A stretch of 52,119 nucleotides of DNA from Opitutia bacterium (lineage in GTDB: Bacteria; Verrucomicrobiota; Verrucomicrobiia; Opitutales; Opitutaceae). Location of the stretch: positions 19,446-71,564 of the forward strand of contig PLMW01000073.1 of the NCBI GenBank assembly GCA_003142615.1. The letters are read 5' to 3'. Positions 14,666-27,742 of the stretch are shown one piece after another (position 1 is the first letter of the stretch; each line of letters opens with the position of its first letter). Position numbers and translations under genes: made by a program. Under the pieces are notes generated by a model. The model searched no databases. It was not told the DNA's origin and saw nothing but the letters and a program-made list of their open reading frames with translations.

Positions 14666-14884
14666 ATGCTTCGGCAGAAACCATCCCGACTGGACAAGAC
14701 CCTGGCCAATGTCTGCCTGAACTGCCCGGTGTGCCGGCGCGCGAGGGGGCGTCAGCGCGGCGCCGCTTTCTGGCTGGTGCGAAAGATCGAGGGCCGCGTT
14801 TGCCCGTTCTGCCGCGCTTACGAACTCGTCTTTGACCGTAAGGCGCATGAGCGCCGCGCTCCAACGCCAGAGCCTCCTTGCTGA
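14666..14884 (+). CDS. Small zinc-ribbon-like protein (two CxxC pairs)
   Basis: 72 residues from ATG 14666. It has CLNCPVC (Cys-x2-Cys, then a further Cys) and, 25 residues later, CPFC followed by RAYELVFDRKAHE. The two Cys pairs suggest a treble-clef or zinc-ribbon metal site. Basic residues between them (RRARGRQRG) would suit nucleic-acid binding. I recall similar short proteins in Verrucomicrobiota but cannot name a family. It lies 35 bp after the Rossmann-fold gene and could share its transcript. Confidence 0.6.
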   Translation: MLRQKPSRLDKTLANVCLNCPVCRRARGRQRGAAFWLVRKIEGRVCPFCRAYELVFDRKAHERRAPTPEPPC

Positions 14885-14932
14885 AAAAGGAATTGACTCA
14901 CCTTCCACCACGCACAAAGCGAAGCCAGAAAC

Positions 14933-14960
14933 GGTCTGGTTTAAACAATTGTGATCGGAG
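14933..14960. repeat. 28-bp repeat GGTCTGGTTTAAACA..., copy 2
   Basis: Near-identical to 13758-13785. It lies between the convergent zinc-ribbon gene and the minus-strand NERD gene. Like the first copy it is followed by a G-rich run (CGGCGGGGGAG here). Confidence 0.75.
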
Positions 14961-14986
14961 CGCGGCGGGGGAGACCGGTGTTCGAA

Positions 14987-15883
14987 TCACTCCTTCGGTA
15001 GCCGGCACTTTTCGCTGAGTTGATGGGCAATTCGCCGGATTTGCTCGGGCAGTAGAGGATTCGATGGACGCGCAGGAAATGAATACCGAACTTCTTTTTC
15101 GTTTAGCACGTTGACCGATCCCTTCCCCGTACGGTCTACGTACCAGCCGGGAATCACCAAAACGGGGTTGGCCGTCACTTTTTCGCCTGTGGCACTAGTC
15201 AACCATTGACCGAGCGTGCGAGCATTGAGTGCAGCTTGTTCTATCTCATCGGTCTCCTGTTTATTTGGCCAGTGCAGAGCGGTGCCGTCGAAACGCACAT
15301 GATACTCCTTCCTGCCGCGTTCGCCCTTGGGCTTTCGTCGGGCTTTTGTCTCAATCGCATATACTCCCGTCGGACCGACCACTACGTGGTCAATGTTGAA
15401 ACCGTCGAACGGCACATCGTGAAAAACCCGATAGCCGCCGAGCATGAGCTGATTCAGTTCCTCGCCCACCACCCGCTCACCGTCAAAACCGAGACGGTGA
15501 TTCCATAATTCCTGCAACGTTTTTGCCACCCGTGGCCCAAGCCATAATGACAAACCCACACACACAACAAAGAAGAGGGCCAGTGATAACTTTGTTTGGA
15601 GGCGCGGATTGGCGCTCACCATGACGGCAAGAAAACAAGGGAGAAAAACCAACAGCAGCAGTCTCTCTGAAAGTTTATCATCTAACCGTTGTATTTTGAG
15701 GCGTAATGACTCGCCTGGCGGTCGAATCGGCAAGTCGGTAAAGGGTTCCTCGCTCTCTGCTTTATATCGCTTTTTCTGCGCCGCTATCCACCAAACGAGA
15801 ACGATCATTGGCAAAAGCAGGCCACCAAGAATCAAAACTGCCTTAGCAGTGTCCCAGACGAAATTTTTCAGGATTTGCTCCAT
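14987..15883 (-). CDS. Membrane-anchored NERD nuclease-related protein (paralogue 1)
   Basis: 298 residues. The first TM helix is at about 13-33 (AVLILGGLLLPMIVLVWWIA). A second hydrophobic hairpin is at about 73-115 (LLLLVFLPCFLAVMVSA and LSLALFFVVCVGLSLWL). The NERD domain starts near 130: GFDGERVVGEELNQL, then DVPFDGFNIDHVVVG, GVYAIETKAR (Asp and E-x-K as in PD-(D/E)XK), NARTLGQWL, and NPVLVIPGWYVDR. It keeps the three catalytic-type residues, so nuclease activity is plausible. It is the same size and layout as the plus-strand protein at 18554-19453. Confidence 0.8.
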   Translation of the reverse strand: MEQILKNFVWDTAKAVLILGGLLLPMIVLVWWIAAQKKRYKAESEEPFTDLPIRPPGESLRLKIQRLDDKLSERLLLLVFLPCFLAVMVSANPRLQTKLSLALFFVVCVGLSLWLGPRVAKTLQELWNHRLGFDGERVVGEELNQLMLGGYRVFHDVPFDGFNIDHVVVGPTGVYAIETKARRKPKGERGRKEYHVRFDGTALHWPNKQETDEIEQAALNARTLGQWLTSATGEKVTANPVLVIPGWYVDRTGKGSVNVLNEKEVRYSFPARPSNPLLPEQIRRIAHQLSEKCRLPKE

Positions 15884-15974
15884 GCCGCCAGTTAACCAAC
15901 TCCACCGCTTTCTCCAATCCGGAAATACGAGCAGCCAGAGCGGTTCAGAGGCGCTAAGAAAGGGTCAGTTTTGA

Positions 15975-16055
15975 GGTCCTTGAACGGAACGGCGGGGTCA
16001 GCTCGCAGCCGGGCGGGCCGCAAAGATCCCTACCCTTCGGACCGGACCGTCAGCG
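15975..16055. repeat. GC-hairpin / CCCTACCCTTCGG repeat, copy 3
   Basis: GGTCCTTGAACGGAACGGCG, then GCAGCCGGGCGGGCCGCAAA, CCCTACCCTTCGGACCGGAC, ending near CGGCAGCGG. It is in the same orientation as the copies at 12951 and 13840. The 15884-16290 gap contains this repeat, the region upstream of the sigma factor gene and no other feature I can support. Confidence 0.6.
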
Positions 16056-16126
16056 GCGAACGGCAGCGGCGATAGCTTCGGCTGCGACCTGCCTAACCTC
16101 CTCACACCACGCCGTTGGCCTGGTCA

Positions 16127-16176
16127 ATTTTGACTGATCATCGGTTGAGCTGACGATTAAATTCGCTTATTCATTG
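16127..16176 (+). promoter_or_regulatory. Possible promoter region of the sigma factor gene
   Basis: A local AT-rich stretch in otherwise GC-rich DNA contains TTGACT near 16127 and, further on, TTGAGC, a 17-bp gap and TATTCA. The second arrangement has usual sigma-70 spacing but only partial matches. It lies about 115 bp before the ATG at 16291. Confidence 0.3.
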
Positions 16177-16290
16177 CAGTGGCTTATCTTCTGGCCATGG
16201 CGCAACATGCGCAGCGCCCCACGCTTGGAACTCCCCGGGAGTGCCGGCGCTGAAGTAGGCGCCTCTGCTTGACCGGTCCATCCATTCACC

Positions 16291-17310
16291 ATGTCTGACT
16301 TTTCCCATCCCACACCGCCTGCGCTCGACGCTCCGCCATCCTTTCTCGACAAACCGGAGCCGAGGGCCGTCGAGCCCGAGCCCTATCCCTTGGAGCGCAG
16401 CGGCCTGCAGCTCTATCTCCAGGAAATTGCCAAGACGCCGCTTCTCACCATCGCCGAGGAGGTGACCCTGGCCCGCCGCATCCGCCGGGGCGACCAGGCG
16501 GCGCGCGATCACATGATCAAGGCCAACCTGCGCCTGGTCGTCAAAATCGCGTTGGACTACAAGGATTTTGGCCTGCCCCTGCTCGACCTGATCAGCGAAG
16601 GCAACATCGGGCTCATCAAGGCCGTCCTGCGCTTCGACCCGCGCAAAGGCGGAAAGCTCAGCACCTATGCCGCGTGGTGGATCAAGCAATCCATCAAGCG
16701 CGCACTGGCCAACCAGTCGAAGACCATCCGCCTGCCCGTCCACCTCGTTGACAAGATCTCCAAGATGCGCCGGGCCGCCATGAAGCTCGCCGATGAGTTC
16801 GGGCGCGAGCCGACCGACGAGGAGGTGGCGATGGAGCTCAACCTCCCCGTCAACAAGGTCGCGCACCTCAAGTCCGTCAGCATCCGCCCGACCTCGCTCG
16901 ATGCGCCCATCGGCGAGGAGGGCGAATCCGCCACGTTCGGCGAGATCGTGCGCGACGAAAACGCCATCAGCCCCTTCGAAAACCTTCGGGAGGGCAACCT
17001 CAAGTCCGACCTCAACACCATGATCGACTCGCTCGACAACCGCGAAGCCGACATCCTGCGCATGCGCTACGGACTCGACGGCCACGACGAGCAGACCCTC
17101 GAGGAAGTCGGCAAGAAATTCAAAGTCACCCGGGAGCGGGTGCGGCAACTCCAGTACCTGGCCCTCAAGAAAATCCGCGGACTCATGGCCAAGAACGAGG
17201 CCCAGCGGAGTGTCGAGGAGATTGAGCAGGATGAACGCCTGCGCAAGCGCATGGCGGTGTTGCGCGAATTCTTCGAGAGCAAGGCCGGGAAGAAAACCGG
17301 GAAGAACTGA
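16291..17310 (+). CDS. RpoD/SigA-family RNA polymerase sigma factor
   Basis: 339 residues. Region 1.2 is at about 43-80 (LQLYLQEIAKTPLLTIAEEV). Region 2 is at about 75-145, with the core-binding segment LLDLISEGNIGLIKAVLRFD and the -10 recognition segment STYAAWWIKQSIKRALANQS. Region 3 holds IRLPVHLVDKISKMRRA. Region 4 is at about 245-300, with the HTH TLEEVGKKFKVTRERVRQLQ. Region 1.1 and the long non-conserved insert of a housekeeping RpoD are missing, so it is probably a group 2 (RpoS-like) sigma factor, though in this phylum the main one may also be short. A charged 35-residue tail follows region 4. It is followed by a strong terminator and flanked by accessory NERD genes and repeats. Confidence 0.9.
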   Translation: MSDFSHPTPPALDAPPSFLDKPEPRAVEPEPYPLERSGLQLYLQEIAKTPLLTIAEEVTLARRIRRGDQAARDHMIKANLRLVVKIALDYKDFGLPLLDLISEGNIGLIKAVLRFDPRKGGKLSTYAAWWIKQSIKRALANQSKTIRLPVHLVDKISKMRRAAMKLADEFGREPTDEEVAMELNLPVNKVAHLKSVSIRPTSLDAPIGEEGESATFGEIVRDENAISPFENLREGNLKSDLNTMIDSLDNREADILRMRYGLDGHDEQTLEEVGKKFKVTRERVRQLQYLALKKIRGLMAKNEAQRSVEEIEQDERLRKRMAVLREFFESKAGKKTGKN

Positions 17311-17331
17311 AGTCCCCCTTCCTTTACCGAG

Positions 17332-17363
17332 GGCCGGCAGTTCGCTGCCGGCCTTTTTGTTTT
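17332..17363 (+). terminator. Intrinsic terminator of the sigma factor gene
   Basis: A perfect 9-bp GC stem (GGCCGGCAG, 17332-17340, with CTGCCGGCC, 17345-17353), a TTCG tetraloop and TTTTTGTTTT. It begins 21 bp after the TGA. Confidence 0.95.
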
Positions 17364-17388
17364 CCAAGCCCGATAGGTCAGGCTTTAG

Positions 17389-17430
17389 GTCTTTCAACGG
17401 GACGGCGGGGTAAGCCCGCCGCCGGGCGGG
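17389..17430. repeat. GGTCTTTCAACGGGACGGCG repeat, GC-hairpin half
   Basis: The first 20 bases match 12951-12970. A GC-rich inverted repeat (GGCGGGGTAAGCCCGCC) follows, and then the CCCTACTCTTTTT element rather than the CCCTACCCTTCGG type. The two repeat families therefore share their left half. Confidence 0.6.
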
Positions 17431-17454
17431 ACGGCGGTTTCGAACAGCGGGCGC

Positions 17455-17547
17455 CCTACTCTTTTTAAGACTAGAAACCGGCGCCTGCACGCGACGAAGT
17501 CGGTGTTGCGCAGAAAGGTTCCCGGGACTAGAAACAGCGGCAAACCC
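17455..17547 (+). repeat. 93-bp direct repeat, copy 1 (long form of the upstream element)
   Basis: It matches 18415-18507 with three substitutions in 93 bp. It contains CCTACTCTTTTTAAGACTAG, AAACCGGCGCC, a TTGCGCAGAAAGGTTCCCGG stretch and a second GGACTAGAAAC. It ends 12 bp before the ATG of the transglutaminase-like gene. Confidence 0.9.
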
Positions 17548-17559
17548 ATCCGGAGCCAA

Positions 17560-18336
17560 ATGAGCCTTCGAAGCTTCCTCCCGACCTTGCGCGAATGGCT
17601 GTGGTTTTCCTTATGGATAGCCGTAATCCTGGTTCTGACTCTTTTCGCCGTCAGGTGGAGGGACGATCAAGTGCGCCGGCACGGCCAGCAAAGAACCGAA
17701 GTGACGCAGGGGCTGCCGATGGATGGCCCCGCACGTAACGCAGCGGCCTGGAGCCCGACCCGGCGGAGCGCGGCAAAGACGCCCACCGCGGCGATGGTGG
17801 CACCGGTGGTACCAGTGGCGCCGGCCAGCCAGTCAACCGCTGGCTTGAGCACCCGTCACGTGACCCGGGGCGATGCCCGCATCGTCAATCCACAAGAGGT
17901 CGCCTACGTGAAGCAGTTGCTCGCCGCGGCGGCCATTCGCGGACAGGCCCGGCATCCACGCGATCTCGCGCGGGCACACGAATTGGCCGGCAAGGCGCAT
18001 GATTTCGGCTATCTCGGAACTGATGATGGCTGGGCTCTCCCCGAGGAGATGTCCGCCCGGGGCTACGGCAACTGCCGGACAAAGACCCTCTGGCTTGCCG
18101 TCAGGCTGCTTGAGGCCGGCTATACCGAGGTGGGAATCAATCTCGGCTGCCCGCCCAATTACCGGCCCGGCGAGCCCGGGCATGCCTGGCCGGTCATGTT
18201 TTGGCAGGGCCGCAAGTACGTTTTCGAGCCCACCGCCTCCGGCGAAATCTACACGCCGGCCGCCGCTCCCACGCACGATCATAGCGTCACCGTGCTGATT
18301 TTGCAGTCGCCCCAGGCCGAGGCCGGAACCCCCTAG
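17560..18336 (+). CDS. Membrane-anchored transglutaminase-like (cysteine-peptidase-fold) protein
   Basis: 258 residues from ATG 17560, with CGGAG 5 bp upstream. The open frame extends to 17503, but that part is translated repeat. One N-terminal TM helix (LWFSLWIAVILVLTLFAV) is followed by an Ala/Pro/Thr-rich linker to about 95. The C-terminal domain has GYGNCRTKTLWLAVRLLEAG (candidate catalytic Cys), PGHAWPVMFW (candidate His) and KYVFEPTASG (third position Glu rather than Asp). This Cys-His-acid order matches bacterial transglutaminase-like cysteine peptidases. The active domain would face the periplasm. The gene is bracketed by two copies of a 93-bp repeat. Confidence 0.65.
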   Translation: MSLRSFLPTLREWLWFSLWIAVILVLTLFAVRWRDDQVRRHGQQRTEVTQGLPMDGPARNAAAWSPTRRSAAKTPTAAMVAPVVPVAPASQSTAGLSTRHVTRGDARIVNPQEVAYVKQLLAAAAIRGQARHPRDLARAHELAGKAHDFGYLGTDDGWALPEEMSARGYGNCRTKTLWLAVRLLEAGYTEVGINLGCPPNYRPGEPGHAWPVMFWQGRKYVFEPTASGEIYTPAAAPTHDHSVTVLILQSPQAEAGTP

Positions 18337-18414
18337 GCCAAGGCACACGCAACCGAAGCGCGGGCTCGAAAGTCTGAACCCTGAACCACGGCGCAGCCGC
18401 GCCGCGCAGGCGGG

Positions 18415-18507
18415 CCTATTCTTTTTAAGACAAGAAACCGGCGCCTGCACGCGACGAAGTCGGTGTTGCGCAGAAAGGTTCCCGGGACTAGAAACGGCGG
18501 CAAACCC
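18415..18507 (+). repeat. 93-bp direct repeat, copy 2
   Basis: 90 of 93 bases match 17455-17547. It ends 46 bp before the ATG of the second NERD gene. The two copies are 960 bp apart in direct orientation, one full copy plus the transglutaminase-like gene. Confidence 0.9.
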
Positions 18508-18553
18508 GCGCCATGCCCCGCCCAGCCAAGGCTCCTTAACCAAGCAATTCACC

Positions 18554-19453
18554 ATGACACGAGAATCTTGGATCATTTTCTCCTTTGGCGTTTACTTCCT
18601 GCTGTTCCTCGGTGCGGTCGTCGGCCTGGGAATATGGAAAGTCAAGCGTCGCCGAGCCCGGCCACCCGTTGAATTCAAACTCCTCCGCGGCCCCGGCGAA
18701 ACCCTGCGACGACGGATGGCGAAGTTCGATGAGGACTTCATTTTCCGGATCGTTGCGGCTGCGCTTGGCCCCGTTCTCATAACGCTGCTGGTGTCTTGGG
18801 GTGTGCTCAAATACCGGCCCCAGACTTGGACTCAACTCTGGGTGGGATTCGGGCTCACTGTTTTGGCGTTCGTCGCCACGCTCATTCCAGCGCTGCGCTG
18901 GGCGTTGCGGGGCTTGATGAGGTACCGCGACGACCGGTTGGGTTATCTGGGCGAGCGATACGTGGGCGAATGCCTCGACCCGCTGAAAGAACACGGCTGG
19001 CATGTCTTCCACGACGTACCCTGTGAAACCGACAGAAAGAAATTCAATATCGACCATGTCGCGGTCGGCCCGGGCGGCGTATGGGCCATCGAGACCAAGA
19101 CCCGGCGCAAAGGTAGGGCACGCCCGGGGTTCGAACCGCAAAAGGTCTTCTACGATGGCAAGCAGCTCATCTGGCCTTGGGGTGAGGACCCTTACGGGCC
19201 GGATCAGGCAATAGACAATGCGGACTGGCTGCAAAAATGGCTCACCAAGAAAACGGGCATCAAGACAAAGGTTTGGCCGGTGCTTGCGTTGCCCGGCTGG
19301 TATGTCGTCGACAAGGCCGGCGCTGCACTGCGCGTAGTGAGACCTGAGTGGCTTTCGGAAGATCTCCCAAAAGTCGGAACACTCCTGACCGCTGATCAAA
19401 TTGACCTCATCACCCGCCAGCTCGATGAGTGCTGCCGCAACGTGGAAGATTGA
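18554..19453 (+). CDS. Membrane-anchored NERD nuclease-related protein (paralogue 2)
   Basis: 299 residues. TM1 is at about 8-27 (FSFGVYFLLFLGAVVGLGIW). A hydrophobic hairpin is at about 63-112 (IVAAALGPVLITLLVSWGVL and LWVGFGLTVLAFVATLIPAL). The NERD domain then has GYLGERYVGECLDPL, HDVPCETDRKKFNIDHVAVG, GVWAIETKTR (E-x-K), NADWLQKWL and WPVLALPGWYV. The order of elements is the same as in 14987-15883, but sequence identity looks moderate, so the copies are old or came separately. The only known theme for the family is nuclease-related; targets are unknown. Confidence 0.8.
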   Translation: MTRESWIIFSFGVYFLLFLGAVVGLGIWKVKRRRARPPVEFKLLRGPGETLRRRMAKFDEDFIFRIVAAALGPVLITLLVSWGVLKYRPQTWTQLWVGFGLTVLAFVATLIPALRWALRGLMRYRDDRLGYLGERYVGECLDPLKEHGWHVFHDVPCETDRKKFNIDHVAVGPGGVWAIETKTRRKGRARPGFEPQKVFYDGKQLIWPWGEDPYGPDQAIDNADWLQKWLTKKTGIKTKVWPVLALPGWYVVDKAGAALRVVRPEWLSEDLPKVGTLLTADQIDLITRQLDECCRNVED

Positions 19454-19569
19454 GTGCCTGCGGCACCCAGCCACGCGATCCCGACGTTGCGTTCATGCTC
19501 TTCGCGCTCCGCGCAAAAAGTCCTTGCGCTTTGAGGGGTGCGGCGTGAACTAAACCGCTTCTTTTGGTC

Positions 19570-19656
19570 GGTGGAGTAGCGAAGTGGTCAAACGCGATTG
19601 ACTGTAAATCAATTGGTCTCCGACCTTCGATGGTTCGAATCCATCCTCCACCACCA
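19570..19656 (+). tRNA. tRNA-Tyr (anticodon GTA), CCA encoded
   Basis: A class II tRNA with acceptor stem GGTGGAG / CTCCACC, anticodon stem ATTGA/TCAAT and loop CTGTAAA (anticodon GTA at 19604-19606). It has a long variable arm (GGTCTCCGACC region), a T arm containing GGTTCGAATCC, discriminator A and genomic CCA at 19654-19656. The length (87 nt with CCA) and long variable arm fit bacterial tRNA-Tyr. Confidence 0.95.
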
Positions 19657-19688
19657 TTTTTGCATCCGGCGCGGATGCAAAAATGGTG
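19652..19688. terminator. Long perfect hairpin overlapping the tRNA 3' end
   Basis: A 17-bp perfect stem (19652-19668 with 19672-19688) closes a 3-nt loop and starts inside the CCACCA end of the tRNA. The stem holds an A5/T5 tract, so it could act as a terminator or processing signal, but there is no separate U-tract after it. It may instead be a scar in which the tRNA 3' end was copied in inverted orientation. Confidence 0.5.
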
Positions 19689-19820
19689 CCGCGCCGAAGC
19701 TGTCAGCGAAGGCGGGCATCAAGCCGCAGCCGATGATGGATGAGAACCATTGCGATGGTTCGACGGAGCGGAACATAGAGAACGAACGGCACGGCTCTGC
19801 CAGCCAGTAGAATGCCGGCC

Positions 19821-20591
<771 letters not shown>

Positions 20592-20758
20592 GGGGGGCGT
20601 GGAGGCGGAGGAAGGAGGTGTCATGCAAGGGAGACTGTCGATGATGATGGCGCGATCTGAACTGAAAACCGCACTTTCGCCGCTTTGCGGGTGACGGGCA
20701 AGCCTGCTTCGGCGGCAGGTGGCGATGTAACCTCATCGCCATCCGGCCGCAGGAGGGA

Positions 20759-22012
<1,254 letters not shown>

Positions 22013-22024
22013 GGGAAAAAGTGA

Positions 22025-22091
22025 CCACGGATTACACTGATCGGCACGGATAGGTCATCCCATCATCCGTGTTGATCCGTGCAATCCGCGG
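22025..22091. repeat. Imperfect 27-bp inverted repeat between gap and pgk
   Basis: The left arm 22025-22051 (CCACGGATTACACTGATCGG then CACGGAT) and right arm 22065-22091 (ATCCGTGTTGATCCGTGCAA then TCCGCGG) pair at most positions around a 13-bp loop. The ATCCGTG motifs resemble dispersed elements seen in intergenic DNA of many environmental bacteria. It could attenuate or stabilise the gap-pgk transcript. Confidence 0.8.
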
Positions 22092-22114
22092 CCGGTTTGT
22101 TTCAAAATTACGAC

Positions 22115-25764
<3,650 letters not shown>

Positions 25765-25957
25765 GCGGAGGACGGAGCATCATCCGCCCTGCCGGAAAAC
25801 GCCAAGCACGAAGTGGATGCTGGGCCTCGTCGGCTCTGACCGGCAAGCCCTCAATCCCGGGGCGCAAATGCATCCATCCGCGCCCCGCCGTCGAAACGTT
25901 GAGCTTACAGTAAAGTTTTTGAAGGGATTTCTGAACCTGCGGTGTTCTGTATTTGTC

Positions 25958-26446
25958 ATGCACCTTCGCTATCGTGTCTTTATTCCGGCCGCGCTGGCCG
26001 CCTTTCTGGTGAGTTGCTCCAGTACGCCGACGCCTTCCACGCCGGACAAGACCGCTTCCTCCCCGACAGCGACCGTCGTTGGCGACGGTCCGGAGCATAC
26101 CCTGCAAAAGGGGATGACTGCCGAGGCGGTAAAACGCATCATGGGGGAACCGGCCGAAATCAAGCTCATGTCGACAACCACCGGCACGGCCGAGGTCTGG
26201 GTTTATCGCCGCACGAGCAGCAGCCCGATCCGACAGGTCCAGGTCGGCACGCGGTTCACCAAGGGCACCCCGTCCAGCGGCTCCGCGACCGGCGACCATT
26301 CGTCCAACATGGCGGCGCAAATGGTCGATGAACCGGTTTTTGCGCAGCAGATCGAGATCGTCGATGAGACGATCAGCCTGCTGATGTTCGACGGCAAGCT
26401 CCTCGAGCAGAAGGCATCCGTCCAGAAACGGCTGGAGTACAAGTGA
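25958..26446 (+). CDS. Small lipoprotein with BamE-like (SmpA/OmlA) fold
   Basis: 162 residues from ATG 25958 (the open frame upstream is not protein-like). Lipoprotein signal: RYRVFIPAALAAFLVSCSS, with Cys at about residue 20. The mature domain opens with LQKGMTAEAVKRIMGEPAEI, the typical GMT...V...G.P start of the BamE/SmpA-OmlA fold. It then has AEVWVYRR and a C-terminal FDGKLLEQKASVQKRLEY. BamE belongs to the outer-membrane assembly complex, but many proteins share this fold, so the role is open. Confidence 0.7.
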   Translation: MHLRYRVFIPAALAAFLVSCSSTPTPSTPDKTASSPTATVVGDGPEHTLQKGMTAEAVKRIMGEPAEIKLMSTTTGTAEVWVYRRTSSSPIRQVQVGTRFTKGTPSSGSATGDHSSNMAAQMVDEPVFAQQIEIVDETISLLMFDGKLLEQKASVQKRLEYK

Positions 26447-26640
26447 CATCGAGGGGTCGCGCGTAGAGAGCCCTTTAGGCGGCTCACGCGCCTCTTGCCG
26501 TGGTGAAATGCCAGCCACCCATCGGCCGGCATCAGCACGTTTCGTAGCGGGTTTGGGTGTTCGGCCGCGGCCGGTTGACGGCGGACCGACTGTTTCCGTT
26601 GCGGCCGGGGTGGAATCCGGCTTTCTTCGTCGTCTTCCTC

Positions 26641-27711
26641 ATGCGAATCCTGGTTGCCATGTCCGGCGGCGTCGACAGCAGCGTCGCGGCGCTCCTCCTC
26701 AAGCAGCAGGGCTTCGAAGTCGTGGGTGCCTACATGAAAAACTGGATCAACGAGGACAACGTCACGGGCCATTGCCCTTGGATGCAGGACATCGAGGATG
26801 CGCGCACCGTGGCCGGGCAGATCGGCATCGAGTTTCGTGTCGTCAACCTGATGCATGACTACCGCCGGCTGGTGGTTGATTATCTGCTCGACGGGTATGC
26901 GCACGGCCTCACGCCCAATCCCGACGTCATGTGCAACCGCGAGATCAAGTTCGGCGTGTTTCGCGCCTACGCGACGGCCGGGGGTTTCGCCGCGGTGGCG
27001 ACCGGCCACTATGCGCGGCGGATCGTCAGCGGGGACGGGACCTGCACGCTGTTGGAGGGCGTCGACAAAAACAAGGACCAGTCGTACTTTCTCGCGCTGC
27101 TCTCCCCTGAGCAACTCCGCGACGCGCGCTTTCCCGTCGGCCATCTGACCAAGCCAGAACTGCGCGCCCTCGCCGCCGGGCATCAGCTGGCGACGGCGCG
27201 GAAGAAGGACAGCCAGGGCATCTGTTTCATCGGCGAGGTGAAGATGCCGGACTTCCTGCGCGCCTATGTGCCCGACCATCCCGGCCCGATCGTCCGCGCG
27301 ACCGACGGGAAGGAGATCGGCCGCCATCGCGGCCTGCATTACTACACCATCGGCCAGCGCAAGGGCATCGGCATCCCTTCCAACACCGACCGCAAGGCCT
27401 ATGTGGTCGTGGGCAAGCGCGCCAGCGACAACGCCCTGCTCGTCGCCTTCGACGCGCCCGACGCACCCGGCCTTTTCGTCAGCGAGATCCGGGTGCAGGC
27501 GCTGAGCTGGATCGGCCAGCCGGTGACAACGTCACGGCCGCTCGAGGGCCGGGTGCGCTACCGTGATCCGCGCGTACCGCTGGAGTTCGTTCCCGGGGAA
27601 GGCGGCCGTGCGCTCATCCGCTTCGTCCACCCGCAGCGCGCCCTTGCCCCCGGCCAGGTGCTCGCCCTCTACGACGGCGAACAACTCCTCGGCGGCGGCG
27701 TGTATGTGTGA
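26641..27711 (+). CDS. mnmA: tRNA-specific 2-thiouridylase MnmA
   Basis: 356 residues from ATG 26641, the family start ([22 protein letters not shown]-loop). It thiolates U34 of tRNA-Lys, -Glu and -Gln. Also present: [13 protein letters not shown], the first catalytic Cys in [30 protein letters not shown], the second catalytic Cys in [12 protein letters not shown], and [13 protein letters not shown]. The C-terminal beta domain is complete. The upstream in-frame extension (MFGRGRL...) is rejected. Confidence 0.97.
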   Translation: MRILVAMSGGVDSSVAALLLKQQGFEVVGAYMKNWINEDNVTGHCPWMQDIEDARTVAGQIGIEFRVVNLMHDYRRLVVDYLLDGYAHGLTPNPDVMCNREIKFGVFRAYATAGGFAAVATGHYARRIVSGDGTCTLLEGVDKNKDQSYFLALLSPEQLRDARFPVGHLTKPELRALAAGHQLATARKKDSQGICFIGEVKMPDFLRAYVPDHPGPIVRATDGKEIGRHRGLHYYTIGQRKGIGIPSNTDRKAYVVVGKRASDNALLVAFDAPDAPGLFVSEIRVQALSWIGQPVTTSRPLEGRVRYRDPRVPLEFVPGEGGRALIRFVHPQRALAPGQVLALYDGEQLLGGGVYV

Positions 27712-27742
27712 GGCTCGCGCCAAGGCGCGCGGGGAAATTTCA

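Noticed and set aside
16171-17559. Minus-strand open frame opposite the sigma factor gene
   Set aside because: It begins in the 93-bp repeat and runs antisense to all sigma-70 regions.
5679-18507. Chromosomal integron cassette array
   Set aside because: Repeats separate single genes, but no integrase is present and the repeats lack the attC core (GTTRRRY and its partner).
19657-19820. secG, expected downstream of tpiA in many genomes
   Set aside because: No hydrophobic small ORF is present; only the tRNA hairpin and non-coding sequence.
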